Shown here: piece by piece, positions 25,186-38,132 of the stretch
Layout of the letters: each line of letters begins with the position of its first letter
Position numbering within the stretch: position 1 is the first letter of the stretch
Source of the DNA: Boswellia sacra
Taxonomy: Eukaryota; Streptophyta; Magnoliopsida; Sapindales; Burseraceae
Length of the DNA: 64,000 nucleotides
Assembly (NCBI GenBank): GCA_013180625.2
Contig: SNVD02009198.1
Span: forward strand, 301,711-365,710
Direction: 5' to 3'
Position numbers and translations under genes: made by a program
The notes under the pieces: generated by a model
Database searches by the model: none
Seen by the model: only the letters and a program-made list of their open reading frames with translations
What the model was told of the DNA's origin: nothing

Positions 25186-28100
25186 CTATCTGAGTACATC
25201 ATTGGCCAAATTCATTGCCGAATATCTGTGCACCAAAAAAAGGAAAAAGATAGTCAGTGAATAGTACAATGATGTAAATAACACAGAGCAGCACCCTGCA
25301 TCCGCCATATAAATAGAGTGAAGAAATCAACTTGCCTACGAGGCTGAGGTTTGTTCTGTTGTTGCCCAAATTCATCATTTGCAGGATCTGTAGAGAAAAG
25401 TGATTCAGCATAACTACAATAATACTAAATAATGCAAATGTGTTTTAACATCATGTATGCGCCAAAGATGAAGAGGCAACATCAAACTTACCGGGCCTCT
25501 GAGAAGGCTTCCATTCGCTATTGGGTTTGTTATTATTAACTTCTTTGCTGCAATCAAGCGAAAATATATGCATAAAGATAGGGACAGCTATATTACTCTA
25601 ATAACCACTTCAGTCAGCTCTGAACATAGCAACTTGAACAGTATGAGAGCTATTGGTATGCCAAAAAGAAGACCAACATAAAGTGATATTAATTTTTGTC
25701 CAATGCACCAAAGCTTTGATGTAATATATAAGTTTTTATGTGTTGATGCATTGTAGAGACCTTAAGGTAAATAATATCTATCCTGAGAGGTATATCTAAT
25801 TTATGATGGTATACTGAATCATATTCACATAAGACCAGGCAGCTGCATATTGGAAATCCAAAACATAACCTAACACTAGAAAATAAAGTATATATTTTTA
25901 TTCTTGGCCCATAAAATATCAAAACAGTTTAACATATGCTTGTCTCCAGCACAAAACTGCAGATCAAATGCAAAGATATCCAAAAATTGTTTGGTGTCAG
26001 TTTCGATCTGAATCTATCACTTATCACTTACAGTTGTGACTATGGGTGAAGAACAATATATTTTGACTAACCAAATAATACTGACTTCAGATAATAAAAG
26101 TTCAGATTTCCATCTCTCCCAACAACATTTACCCAACCAAGAGAAAATTATAGTAATTGAAGCAAAAATAACCAAGCAAGCATAAAAAAAAAAAAAAAGA
26201 AAACTGTCAAACACCACAATATAACCGTTATGAAAGCAAAGCAGGGAAAGATCTCAAGATACAACAGAGTAACTGATACAACAGTGGCAAACATGACACT
26301 AACCTTGAGGATCCCGTCGTGGAAGCTTGTCCTAATGGGCGAGGATTGTAAGCACCATCAACAGCAATATAAGGTGGACAATATGTAGCACCTAAAGCTC
26401 CTGCAGCACCAGCCAGAACTGGAAGCCTGATAATATAAAATGACAATCACTCCTATCTCAGCTTTTCTTAGGAAAGCAAAGCATGAACAAAAGAGTCGAA
26501 TAAAACAGAAGGAATCAGAAAAGAAACTCCTCAATTTGGATCTGTCATTGACATTTTCCCCCAGAATTGGAAAGTAATCCTTGGGAGTTTGTGTGGGAGG
26601 CAAGAGAGAGTAAGGGTGCACACGGAACTTCCCAGGGCATAAAAGACCTAGAGGATGACTAGATAACCCAACCAAAAACAACAATAAATGAATAAATGCC
26701 ATGAAGCAAAGAAAGATTCACTATACCATGTCATTTCAGAATTTCCCAAACCACCAAGCTGTGGTTGAGCAACATATCCAGGAAATGCCATGCCAACAGC
26801 AGGAACTCCTATACCACCAGGATGCTGGCCCCCAAATTGCATAACTGTATGCCAATTCGTCAAGATAAGTACATGCATATATTTGGTTGTGATCCAAATA
26901 TTCTGAAATAACAGACTCCAATAAACAGTTACTAACAGTAATCTACATGCTAATCCAAACTAGATACTCTATTTGTTAATAATTAATTAACTTCAAAATT
27001 ATTATGAAGAAAATTCCAGTAAACTAGTCCATATATCTACTATCGTCAATCTAAGCTAGCAAACTTCTTACCGGTAAAATCATAATTTACTTTCCATTTG
27101 GTATTTATCCAGAGTAGACAGTCTCAAGATTAATGAGCGAATAAGAGAGGAACACCTGATAAGTCTTACATCAACCGCCTACAGATAGTTAATTTTTAAC
27201 TTCAATGCATAGCACATAAAGTTTTCAACCCCCAACCAAAAATAAATAAATAAAATCATCAGCAAATTGGAAGCCCTTTTAATCGCATTATGTTTCCCTT
27301 TATTTCTTCTGACTTCTAGTTTAAGTAAAGTGATCATAAAAACTTAAATTTACCTGGCAAAAAGGCAGGGAAATTTTGATCACCATGACCAACAGTCATA
27401 CCTCCAGTGGTTCCCATAATCTGAGCCCCACCATACAGAAATGAGCCCCTTCCTTGACTGCCTTTTCCCTTTCCAACCAAAGCACCTTTTGATTTACTTG
27501 ACTCTGAAGGTGATTCTACCTCACCAGAATCATATGAATTTATAGCAGAAGCTGCTGTTTTTGGTGGGGAGGAGGCTTGAGAACCACTAGCAGAACGCTG
27601 GCCTAACTGCTGAGTAGGTGGTGATTGCACAGAGGGTTGAACACGGGTTTGACTGGAGCTTCTTTGACCACTGTGAATTTGTGTTGGCGGAGAAACTCTT
27701 TTGGCTTGGTTATGAGGTGGAGCTGGTTGATAAGCAATCTGCTGCGGAATAGCTACACCACGCCCTTGAGACCTGGACTGAGAGGATGGCAGCATTTGCA
27801 GATTGTTCAATGGTTTCCCAGATGCTGAAGCATTGGACTCATCAATATAAAGCTTATCCATGTTGACATCAACAATATTTTTCCCTCGCTGCATTGCATT
27901 AGGTTGCACAGAGAAACTCTCATCTACACCAGAAGTACGAAGATTCCTGCTTGTACTTCCGGATTGTACCTCTCTTTTCTGATTCAAATTGATATCTTTA
28001 TTTGAAGAGCCTGAAGGATAGAATGGCGGAGAAGCAGAGCTCAAGCTAGAAGCAAACACTTGCTTCCTCGCAGGAACAGGATCAGATCCAGCATTTGATG

Positions 28101-30155
28101 TGGGCATGAAAACTCTACCTGAATTAGTATGTGAACTATTCTCCAGAGGCTTCCCAGATCTAATAGGATCAGAATACAAATATCATTTATAGGAAAATTC
28201 TAACGGAAACAAGAGAAAGTAATGCAACAAATATCAAATTTTGGTCTCACTGTTTATTCTGTGTTGGGGGTCCCTGATTACTGTTCTTCCAAGTAGGTTC
28301 ATACCTCCTGGGCCCCCTTCCTCTCACACCCCGAGGTGCTTGGTTCTGATGGCTATTGTTGTTGTTGAATGCCTTTGATCTGTTACCTCTTGCATAACCA
28401 TGATCTGGACCACGATTTTTACCACGTGCTCGGTAACGGCCTCTAGAAGACCTCCTTCCCTGAATTTGTACATGTTAGAGGATAGGTTCAGAGAAACGAA
28501 GAAAACACAGAGAAAAATTAAGCACTCTTCATGCAGATAAGAAAAGATTTAACTGTTACCTCTTCATAGTGCCGATCCTGTAAAGTCATCTCCTCAAACT
28601 TGTCATGCCCCCATTTCCTGTCATCTTTGGACTCCCACAACTTCCTACCACCATGCGTTCGCCTAAAAAAAATACAATTCCATTGCACAAACTCTCCGTA
28701 ACTAAGTAAATTTTGTATGAAGGAATCACAAACTATGACAGAGAAGAAAGAAACCAAAAAGTAGTTCATTTGCTATCTAAAGAGAACAGCATACCATAAG
28801 AACAATCCACCACAATAAAAATAGATTTTTCTAGCAGAAACCGAGTCTATGAGTTATCGCCCAGAATATTCATTCAAGTGTGCTTGCGAACCAAAAGCAA
28901 GAACATGCATTAAATTTCAAAAAATATAAAATATCATGGCAATACTAGATGAATCCTTGCATGTGCTCAAAATAAAAATTTAAGAAAATCCAACACATCT
29001 CAGAATTTGGCTTTAAAAAATAATAATTAAAATGCATCAATTCAGGAATAAAAAGATCATGGTCTAGATATTATTGACATAGAATATGACACATAAATAT
29101 GATAAGAAATAGGCTACATAATCAGGCCAGAATTAAAAAGCTAACACCCACACCAAGGAGAACACCCGCTAACTAAAATTCATAACTAGACCCATTTCAC
29201 AAATCTAATAAAAACCCGAAAAATAAGGCCTTACCATTTTGAATACCCTGACAAATGAGCCATTTAACAGATACAGCTTTTCTAACATTACCATAGCTAA
29301 TGAACAAGTTTAGAATTAACTTGGGTAAGTTTATTTATTCCGATTACTTCCTATCCTTTTAAACCACTAAGAAAACACCAGAACAAGCCTCCCTTCCGCA
29401 TAATTGAACCAAATTCTCAAGGACACCACAAACAAACTAAAATATTTGGTAAACCCTAAACCTAGTATCCTATAATAATCATAGTAACTACCAAAAAAAG
29501 ATACAAGCTACAATCCATCACTCATAGTAACACAATCAGTGGAAAATATCAAGTAATACCTGTGTCGACCAGCAACATTGTCCCTAAAACGATCATCATG
29601 CATATAAAACGCTCCAGCAGTAGGCACTGCAAATGGCTCATTACTCTCCTTCTTCCCTTCTTCCTCAGTCCCCTCCACTCCATCATTCTTTTCATTATCA
29701 TTGTCCCCTACCCTCGCATCCACTGACCCATCTGTCCTCCTCCCCCCATCACTACCCTCCATTCCCTTACCTTTTACTTGCCTATGATTACGCTCCTCTT
29801 CTTTCCCTTCGTCTTCCTCGTAGATCTCCTCTTCTTCCTCCTCATAAACTTCCTCTTCTTCCTCCTCCTCCTCCACTTCTAACTCTTCATCTTCTTCTTC
29901 TTCCTCATCATCATAATCAGCAGGGGCACCGCCCTGGCCATCTGATTCATCATCCGAGTGAATGTGACCCCTACGATCCATTCCACGTGCGTTTCCTTTC
30001 TCCCTTCCACTCTCTGCCAATTCCTCCTCCTCATCATCGCTCGCTTCCCTTCTACGCATCACAAGCGAGCGCTTCACTTCTTCCGGATCACTCTCATACT
30101 CCTCCACTGCCTCCGCAGCTTCTTCTGCAGCCACAGTTGCACTAGTCGCCATCAA
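25186..30155 (-). CDS. BTZ: Barentsz/MLN51 (CASC3) homologue, exon-junction complex core (nine exons, 700 aa)
   Basis: Binds eIF4A-III and RNA in the exon-junction complex, acting in mRNA localisation, translation and decay. Exons (minus): 30155-29560, 28662-28560, 28459-28251, 28159-27354, 26844-26727, 26426-26304, 25547-25492, 25387-25336, 25225-25186; all phases agree. Residues 1-170 are strongly acidic (Glu/Asp runs). The conserved SELOR core spans the exon 1/2 junction (~180-225): GAFYMHDDRFRDN, then THGGRKLWESKDDRKW. Exon 3 gives an RG-rich stretch (RGRYRARGKNRG); exon 4 is low-complexity Ser/Gln/Pro. Exons 5-6 carry Gly/Pro-rich sequence ending in WLPVLAGAAGALGATY. The last intron uses a GC donor (25335) and joins exon 8 to a short Arg-Arg-Tyr tail. 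An alternative start one codon later (30152) is possible. The family assignment is firm. Confidence 0.92.
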
Positions 30156-32688
30156 TTAACTATCAGCTCACTAATTGTCCAACCAATTAAAATCTTTCTC
30201 CAAAAATTTAGAAAACCAAATCCACAAAAAATTCCCGCAAGCCTAATTAGGCTTATTTAAGAACTTCAAACCCTCGAACTCCAAATTGTCTCGGAAACCA
30301 AGCAGTAATTAGATAAACTTCACCGAATCAAAGCCAGCTAACTTCATAAGATTCTAAACTTTCTCGAAAAGCAAACAACAATTGAAGGAAATTTCTCAAA
30401 AGCCAAAAATACGAAAACCTCCTGTCAAGGAAACAAAACCCAGCAAAAGCTACAGAAAACAAAATTTTCTCGAGCGGCAAGCAAGCACGTTGAGCGAGTC
30501 CGCGAAAATCGAAAACCTGGATAGATAAATTTGGGGAAAGATTAGGTTTTTTTCTCACTATAGGGATCTAGGTTTAGCGTATTTTTTGAAACCCTAGATT
30601 TTCAGAGAGATTTTTTTGGGGCTTTTTGAGTGTCGTCATCAATTGAATCGAGAAGCTTTAAATTTATAAGGTAATTATCTGGGCTGGGAGGGGTATTTTG
30701 GGATATCTTGTAAGTAAAGCTTGAGGATTGGCTGGCCAGTGACACGTTGGATGTGAACTTCGTTTAAGTTGAAGTCTGACACATGAGATGATTAGGTCAC
30801 ACGGTGAGGTACGTTGCTGGGCTACACCGCGTGACTTAGGTCCCTGTGATTTGAATCTGAATCCAGAGCATCGGGATACGTGGACCAATGAAAATGTGCC
30901 ACGCTAGCTTCTTAATGGATTGGAAGACAGTAGCACAGAATCATACCGTTTTCGGATGATTGACGGGGCCCGCGTTTTGAATACAACTATACCGGACACG
31001 TCCGCGGCCTCGATATGGGAAATTCTATTTAGATAATATTTATAAATATAGAGAAAAATAGAAAAATTCTTTAAAATATTAGAAAAATATTTTCTTTTCT
31101 AAATGATTGCAATAGTTGACATAAGACTTGTCTAAGCAATCTATGTAAAAGTGAGCTGATAAACCCTTTTATTAATACAAAGTTTTATTATATGTTATCT
31201 CAATTGAATTAACACTAAATTTAAGTTCAAGTCCAAGTTGAAATACTTTTTAATCTTATATAATATATGATTTTTGAGTCCAAAAGTTATCCATTTCTAG
31301 ACTCTTCTTGTCCTATTAGAATATTTATTAAACTTTATAATAATAGTGTGACACTTTTTTATATAGTCCATAAATCACTTTAATTTTCTTTATTTCAAAT
31401 TAAGGCTACCTCTACACCTTACATTACAAGTTTTTTATTATAACAATTATCTTAATTATTATTTACTAGGTGGACTACCATCTTGCCATGTGGTAAAGGT
31501 TGAAGGTTGTAAATCATACATCATCTTCGTCTAACCTTTTTTTTTTTTTTAAAGTTATGATGGGTGTTTATAAAAAATATATTAATTAAGAAAAATAAAT
31601 ACATCTCATAATTATCCATTAATATTAAATTAATGTGCCACCCTATTCTCATTTGATACAATAAAGTTGCACCTTTACTAATTAATATTAAAAAAACTTA
31701 ACTTTTGAAAACCAAAATTATAAATATTTCAAATGCACCTACTTTTTATAAACAAAAAGCATGTAAAGCCCAATTCAACCTATAAATCTTATTATATGCA
31801 GGAAAGGATTGGCAAACCCCACAAGAAATCTAGAAACAAAGAAGAGATTCCATGGAATGAGGCAAAGCTTAGCTTGTTATAATAAAAGTACAACATGACC
31901 CATCGCCCCATTTGCTCGTTTTGCAAGCCAACTCTTCTAGATTCCAAAATCCAATCTCTCTTAAATTCAATTTGTTATAAAAGCACCAACATTTACTTGG
32001 CCCATAGTTCGAGTGTGCTTTATGCTTCAATGACTTAATGGACCAAACCACAACTTCAAAAAGATGATAATCACACTTTGCTAACCATATAGAGAACTAC
32101 AAGTGCTTAATTTCGTACATGATATGGATGTGTCTATATAAATATAACATATAGTTTATAAAAAAAAAAAAAAAAGAAGTTGGAAGAATATGAAATTGTA
32201 AACTATATATATATAGTTTTCCATTAAGTTAATGGAAAGGAAATTATATTAAAATTTCAAGCTAATAGTCAATAATTTTTTATCCTAAATAATTGAATGC
32301 AAAGTTAACAAAGGCATTAATATAAGGGCAAACCATCTTAACTAAAATGGTAAAATCCATTTTTATATTTAAGGAGTTAGGCAATCGACATGAGACATAA
32401 TAATGTCAAAATTAGAATAAGGTTACTTGACTTTATAATCAAAGAATAATCTTGTTTATTTACTATTCCGTCAAGCAATCGCACATAGATAATATATCAC
32501 TTATCACTTTTAAGGGTATTAATAGAATATAATATAGTACTTAAAAAAAGATTAATAATATAAAATGAAAATGAACCTATAGGGTATGCTAATCCATATA
32601 TGGTAATTAAAGCAATTCTTTTCCTACTATTTTTACCGAACAATGATTTAATATATAATTATCCTCTTTGAAGTACATTTTATAGAAT

Positions 32689-32867
32689 GAGTAATGTTAT
32701 ATTAAAAAAGTTTATATACAAAATTTATTTATAAAGTTGATATGAAATCACTTATTCCATACCACATTACTCATCAATATTTATTACATTGACTTTATTT
32801 TATTTATCATTTATTCGCTTGAGTATACATCAATTTTGTATACAAACTTTATAAATGTAGTATTATT
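32689..32867. mobile_element. Small MITE (family A, copy 1)
   Basis: Left end 'gagtaatgttata...gtttatatacaaaatt' matches the reverse complement of the right end ('aataatactac...gtttgtatacaaaatt'). Length is about 179 bp. Related copies lie at 36643-36838 and 46053-46223. Superfamily uncertain; no target duplication could be fixed in AT-rich flanks. Confidence 0.65.
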
Positions 32868-33124
32868 GTTATATTATCGAATATATTATACATTTGAGAT
32901 TTTGAAAATGAGTTGGTTGGACTTGAAGGGTGTGTTTGTTAATTTATGATTTATAAGAATATTTTCTCATTATGCACATTTTTGAATGTATTCAAATTCA
33001 AATATAATCAATACTAACCACATATCATTTTTAAAACTAAATCAAATCCTTTTAAGACAATATAAAATTCATGTACAATTACATAGTCAAATTCCTCATT
33101 AAAGTTACATGAGTAAATAATTAA

Positions 33125-33542
33125 GAGTGTGCTTGTTTTGGCTTCTCTACTAGTCAAAAGAGTTTTTTTTTTAATACCAAAAGCTCTTTAAATTTTTTTT
33201 TGGTGCATTGTTTGGTTACATTTAAGAAAAGCTTATAGGTAATTAAAAAAGATCTTTTATGTTTGCTATGAGAAGCTCAAATTTGAGGCTTTTTCAATAA
33301 GTTTTTTTTTAAAGTTTTTTTAAAGTTATAAAATATCAAAGATGTCTTTTATTTAAATTTAAATTTATACTTTATTCTTTCATTATAACAAAGCTTCTTT
33401 TTAGTAATTTAATTATAATAAGTACTTTTATATTTATTCTATAAAACAAGTTGAAACAACCTATAACTTTTTAATAAAAAACTTTATTTAAAGAAGATCT
33501 ATTCTCATAAGATCTACTTAGAGAAGCTGAAATAAACAGGTC
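33125..33542. mobile_element. Probable hAT-like MITE
   Basis: The left end reads 'gtgcttgttttggcttctct'; the right end, reverse complemented, reads 'gacctgtttatttcagcttctct'. Imperfect TIRs with 'gcttgtttt...gcttctct' are typical of plant hAT MITEs. Length is about 418 bp. A possible degenerate 8-bp target duplication (ataattaa / ataaatta) flanks it. Boundaries are approximate. Confidence 0.5.
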
Positions 33543-34720
33543 ATAAATTACATTTAATTAGTCTTTTATTATTTTTTTATTTAGATTTCATGTAATTTGT
33601 ACCAAATTTAATAGATGAAAATGCATCAAAAGATCCATCATCTGGGTTTTCCTTTTTCGCATCGACCTAACATTTCTAATACATTGCAACTTAATTAGAT
33701 GAAAATGCATTACAAAAAGCTACAAACTAATTAAGTAAGACATTTATATTGAATTAATTTTGTCCAAGTAATATTGTGTATAAAACGAATAGTTCTTTTA
33801 CGGATTATTTATAAGAGTTTTTTTTTTTTTTTTATGAATTTAGAAGTTGAATAGCCTTTTTCTCTATGCCCATCTTTTGGTTGTAAAGGAATGAGCTTCT
33901 TCCTAGAAGAATTGATTGATGATAAAGTAATTGGGTGGCTTGCTAGATAGGAAGATCGATCATTTAATGACAAAGTATAGAGGGAATGCTGAAAGTTTTC
34001 TATCTGCATTTTCTCAGAAAAAAACTTTGTGGTCTTGTTCGGGCGAGGTTCAAGATAATCCAATCCATAAATGAGATTATGACAATCATTGTTATCTGAT
34101 CTGAATCCAAGTTCTAAATTTATACTTGATTATAAAGCAAACATTGGCAAAAGAAAAATTAAAAAGTCTATCAGAACAAAACTAAAATATGTAAAAGATC
34201 ATCAAATCATTACTTAAAATCACTTCTCATCATAAGCAAATCTGATTCTATAATCCAAAATCCCACTACATATTTGATTTGGGTCAAATATTAATTTTAT
34301 AATATCATATATAATTTAGTTTACAATAAATAACTTAATTTAATCAAAGGGATTCTGATAATAAAAATAATAAAAAATTAATACACAATATGTATTCCGT
34401 GTAAAATTTCATTGCAAAATAGCTAAACTCTAATAATATTCTATATTATAACGATTATAATTAATAATCTATAATGCATGATTCATGAACTGTTTTACTC
34501 TATAGCAAAATATCAGTTTCACATAAAAATCTTCATAAAATAATAATATGATTATTCTATCGTTAATGATAATATTGAAATGCTTATGTTACCATTCAAT
34601 TTAAATTAAAAACGGATATAAAATGATGAAATAAAATAGTATTTGATGAAATCTCGAAGGGCCACCATATTTGCGCTTTGAATATTAATAAATTTCAATT
34701 TCTTCACTTGACTTATTCCA

Positions 34721-34932
34721 TTTCTATAGTTTGTGCAAGCTGGCGATTAGACCAAATATTTACCATATAAATTCCTCTTTTAATTACATATCTTTTCCGC
34801 TTCTAGTTTTGTGCAGCTTATTGGACCAACAAATATTATATAAATTAATTCCCCCTTCATTCTATAAATACTTCAAAGAAGTCCACAAATTCGAACAATT
34901 CTCATTAGAAAAGCAAAGTCTTGCATACAGTA
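34721..34932 (+). promoter_or_regulatory. Proximal promoter of BBE-like gene 1
   Basis: A TATA box TATAAATA lies at 34863-34870, 63 bp before the ATG. Upstream are two imperfect copies of a ~70-bp block (about 34721-34790 and 34801-34860), each with 'tctaGTTT-gtgcag' followed by 'ttagacca' and 'ttaccat-taaattc'. The same paired block occurs upstream of the other two BBE-like copies. Confidence 0.7.
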
Positions 34933-36537
34933 ATGAAGGCTTTCATCTCTCTTATGCTCTCTGCAGCTTCAATAGTAATTTTGCTTTCAAGTTCATTGGC
35001 AACTGCAGATGATCCTGCTCTAGACATGTTCCTCCAATGTTTGCCAAATCACATTCAGCCCTCAAATCCCGTCTCTCAGTTCGTTTACACCTCCCAAAAT
35101 TCATCTTTTCAATCTGCTTGGGTGGCATACATAAAAAATCGTAGATTCTTGCCTCCGGCAAAGCCAAAACCACTTGCTATTATAGCAGCCAAGCATGAGT
35201 CCCATGTCCAAGCAACAGTTATTTGTGCCAAATTTCACGGCTTGGAGATCAGAATCAGAAGTGGTGGTCATGATTACGAGGCCCTTTCCTATGCATCAAA
35301 TGTCCCTTTTGTCATTCTTGACATGTTCAATCTGAGATCAATTGACATAAATATTGCAAATGAAACTGCATTTGTTCAAGCTGGGGCTACGATTGGTGAA
35401 CTTTACTATAAAATTTCCAACGCAAGCACACTCCTTGGCTTCCCCGCAGGCGCTTGCCCTAGCCTTGGCGCTGGTGGGCACATTAGTGGAGGTGGGTATG
35501 GCAACATGATGAGAAAATATGGTCTCTCATCGGACAATGTAATTGATGCACAACTAGTTGATGTCAGTGGCAAAATCCTGAACAGGAAAGCAATGAAGGA
35601 GGATCTCTTTTGGGCCATTCGAGGCGGCGGTGGAGCAAGCTTCGGAGTCATCCTGTCATGGACAATCAAGCTGGTTCCAGTCCCGGAAACAGTCACTGTT
35701 TTCAGAATAAATAAGACCCTTGAGCAAGGTGCAATTGATGTTGCTCTCAAGTGGCAAGAAGTTGCACACAAGCTAACCGAAGACGTTTTCATTAGGGCAA
35801 TGCACCAAGTTGTGAACGGAAGCAACGAAGGTGAGAAGACGATTTTGATCGATTTCGTCGGGTTCTATCTAGGAAAAGCTTATACTCTTATTCAGTTGTT
35901 GAATCAAAGCTTTCCCGAATTGGAATTGACTCTCAAGTACTGCCAGGAGATGAGTTGGATAGAGTCCACTGTTTATTGGGCAGGTTTCCCTAATGGAACC
36001 TCTATAAAGATATTACTCGACAGGTCGACACAAGGGCGACTCTTCTTCAAAAGCAAATCCGATTATGTGAAGAATGTGATTCCAAAGGAGGGTTTGGTAG
36101 AAATATGGAAGAAGATGATTGATATTGGGAGCCCGCATATGTATATGCAATGGAACCCTTATGGAGGAAGAATGAGTGAAATTTCGGAATCCGAAACTCC
36201 ATTTCCACATAGAGCTGGGAACCTATTCAAGGTTCAATATGTTGCGTTGTGGGAGGAAGAGGAGATTGATGTCGGCCAGCTTTACATTAACAGGTTAAGA
36301 GACTTGTATGCATTAATGGCTTCTTATGTATCTAACAGCCCCAGAGAGGCATTTCTGAACTACAGAGATCTTGACATTGGCAGTAGGTCAAGCAATGAAA
36401 CAAGCTTCCGAGATGCTGAAATCTATGGGGAGAAGTATTTCAAGGGCAATTTTCAGAGATTGGTGGAGGTGAAGGCCAAGGTTGACCCCGATAACTTCTT
36501 CAAAAGTGAACAAAGTATTCCACCAAGATACAAATAG
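34933..36537 (+). CDS. Berberine bridge enzyme-like FAD oxidoreductase 1 (intronless, 534 aa)
   Basis: Secreted flavoprotein that should oxidise a small substrate (alcohol, carbohydrate or alkaloid type) with bicovalently bound FAD. Residues 1-25 form a signal peptide. C36 and C98 match the conserved N-terminal disulphide. The PP-loop reads IRIRSGGHDYE, with H113 as one FAD attachment site. C175 in GACPSLGAGGHISGGGYG is the second, so bicovalent flavinylation should be possible. The substrate-domain motif PYGGRMSEI and the C-terminal BBE motif NYRDLDIG ... DPDNFF are present. Length is normal for the family (~530 aa). The start at 34933 is the first ATG and opens a good signal peptide. Several Asn-X-Ser/Thr sites fit secretion. 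Substrate cannot be read from sequence. A close paralogue is at 44294-45892. Confidence 0.93.
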   Translation: MKAFISLMLSAASIVILLSSSLATADDPALDMFLQCLPNHIQPSNPVSQFVYTSQNSSFQSAWVAYIKNRRFLPPAKPKPLAIIAAKHESHVQATVICAKFHGLEIRIRSGGHDYEALSYASNVPFVILDMFNLRSIDINIANETAFVQAGATIGELYYKISNASTLLGFPAGACPSLGAGGHISGGGYGNMMRKYGLSSDNVIDAQLVDVSGKILNRKAMKEDLFWAIRGGGGASFGVILSWTIKLVPVPETVTVFRINKTLEQGAIDVALKWQEVAHKLTEDVFIRAMHQVVNGSNEGEKTILIDFVGFYLGKAYTLIQLLNQSFPELELTLKYCQEMSWIESTVYWAGFPNGTSIKILLDRSTQGRLFFKSKSDYVKNVIPKEGLVEIWKKMIDIGSPHMYMQWNPYGGRMSEISESETPFPHRAGNLFKVQYVALWEEEEIDVGQLYINRLRDLYALMASYVSNSPREAFLNYRDLDIGSRSSNETSFRDAEIYGEKYFKGNFQRLVEVKAKVDPDNFFKSEQSIPPRYK

Positions 36538-36642
36538 TCAATTGTAGAAGCTAAAAGTGCAAAATGCAAAAATGAAAATTAGTAACCAATCTGTCTCAAT
36601 ATTTAAATCCTGAGACTCCGTTTTTATCATTGAATCTTACAT

Positions 36643-36838
36643 GAATAATATTACTCTCACAGACTATTTATACAAACTCATTCATACGAGATCACCATAT
36701 AACTTGTTAATTAATATCATCCATTGTTAATATTTAATTATTGTTTTAATGTATTATTTATTATTAATATTTTCTTATTTAATCACATCACATCATATTA
36801 GTTTATATAAAAAATTTGTATTTATAGGATTATTACTC
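36643..36838. mobile_element. Small MITE (family A, copy 2), downstream of BBE-like 1
   Basis: Left end 'gaataatattactc' and right end, reverse complemented, 'gagtaataatcctataaatac' pair as imperfect TIRs over about 196 bp. It begins 105 bp after the stop codon. The same element and its flank recur 160 bp after BBE-like gene 2. Confidence 0.6.
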
Positions 36839-37537
36839 ATCAAACATATATCAACATTCAATAGCAGAAAAAATCTTTATAAAATACCTCAAAAGCAAAA
36901 TGTTCACAGTAAATAATGGAGTAGAAAGGAGTAATAGGCATATCTTTTCAAATTCCTTAAACTTACTCTGAATGTGCTAAAAAATGTGTTGTATATATAC
37001 TCATGGTTGAAGAAAGAGGATCATCTCGTACTTATAATTTCATAACTAGAATTATAAAAATAAAAATTATAAACAAACCATTTTATGCAAAATTTATGCA
37101 CACACGAGCGCGCGCGTATGTATATATGTATTACAAAACTTGAGATTTTTTTTGTTGTTTTTTTTTTTTGTTTTGGAGCAATGAAAGTCAAACATGAACT
37201 GTAGTAATATTTATGAGTACAATCTCATACATTAATGAGAGTGATACTTTTATAAGAGATAAATTGTCTCAACTTTGACTTTCTTATCTGAGCAGGGATT
37301 TTCAATTAATATACCCAAAATTTTTTAATTAAATATTATATTTATTATTTTTTAATTGTAAATTTAAATACCCAAAATAAGTTCATATATTTTTTAATGA
37401 CGTATGATTTAAGATATTTGAGTGACGTAATTATTACCTTCTAACTCCTCTTTTTAACTTTTTTTATTCCAAAGTAGTACATATATATGTATATATTTCT
37501 CAAGCCATGAAACACAAACTTGATACAACAACGAGAG
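36839..37537. other. Downstream flank of BBE-like 1
   Basis: No gene. The part around 37267-37365 ('aactttgactttctta-ctgagcag', then 'ttttcaat-aa-atacc') is homologous to about 56430-56530, beyond the retrotransposon. A poly-T-rich run sits near 37147-37170. Confidence 0.6.
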
Positions 37538-38031
37538 CTAGTTTTTCTTGTTGCATTTTTCATTGCATGCGTCCACACAACCTTCGACTTTGTCAACATC
37601 TGCACAGTTATTAGACATCACATCATAATTAGAACTTACTGCAATCCAAAAGTAGAATTAATTAATGTTAGCTATAACTATGTTTAAGAGAGCGCATGCA
37701 TGATATATATGAACTTGTTCATACCAGCTGAGCTGAAATTGCTGCACATGGAATTTTCACAGCTCAGAACACAGTTGCCTGAGGCTTCTTCTGGAATTGC
37801 GCAGAGTGGCTGCTGCACTTCACATCGCTTTAAACAAATGCCGAGACATGCAGCACGAATCCCGGGTGGCTTGTAAATTCTGGGGCAACCAGAAGAGCAT
37901 CTGTTGTAGCAGTCTTTATCTATGTGTTTACTGGCTTGCACAACAACTGCCATGAGCATGAAAAGCGCCATGACTGCACTTAGAAGCTGAAACTTTCCCA
38001 AATGATCATTACTGGCGCCCATGTTTATCAA
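37538..38031 (-). CDS. Thionin-like cysteine-rich secreted peptide (two exons, ~122 aa)
   Basis: Small secreted plant peptide of the thionin-like family; such precursors are linked to defence or reproductive tissues, but activity cannot be inferred. Exons (minus) are 38031-37725 and 37599-37538, with a GT-AG intron in phase 1. An in-frame Met three codons inside (38022) is an alternative start giving 119 aa. A hydrophobic segment (LLSAVMALFMLMAVVV) forms the signal peptide. The remainder holds 13 Cys: ten in exon 1, with spacings such as CYNRC and CLGICLKRC, and three in exon 2. The long acidic/Cys-rich tail after the core is usual for thionin-like precursors. It lies downstream of BBE-like 1 on the opposite strand, so the two genes are convergent. 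Confidence 0.8.
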
Positions 38032-38124
38032 GCTATTACTCTCTGTTTGTTAATTTTTTAATTTTTCTTTCTTATTTTTGCTTTTGTTGTGGGAGTACTT
38101 GAAGATGAAGCAAACTGCATATGC

Positions 38125-38132
38125 TTATATAG
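38125..38132 (-). promoter_or_regulatory. TATA box of the thionin-like gene
   Basis: On the minus strand CTATATAA lies 94 bp before the longer start codon, a normal TATA-to-ATG distance for a short plant 5' UTR. Confidence 0.6.

Larger units (their letters stand above)
30156..34720. other. Long intergenic interval (divergent promoters, two MITEs)
   Basis: The first ~450 bp should be the promoter and 5' leader of the Barentsz gene. From ~31000 the sequence becomes very AT-rich. No gene is supported; the minus-strand frames at 31869-32051 and 33809-34063 lack recognisable features. Two small inverted-repeat elements are listed separately. Confidence 0.55.

Noticed and set aside
29633..30145. 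Plus-strand Pro/Leu/His-rich frame
   Set aside because: It is the mirror of the acidic N-terminal exon of the Barentsz gene; its composition is explained by the GAA/GAG runs on the other strand.
34921..34932. Upstream start for BBE-like gene 1
   Set aside because: The in-frame extension starts at TTG, not ATG; the ATG at 34933 matches the start of gene 2 and begins a proper signal peptide.
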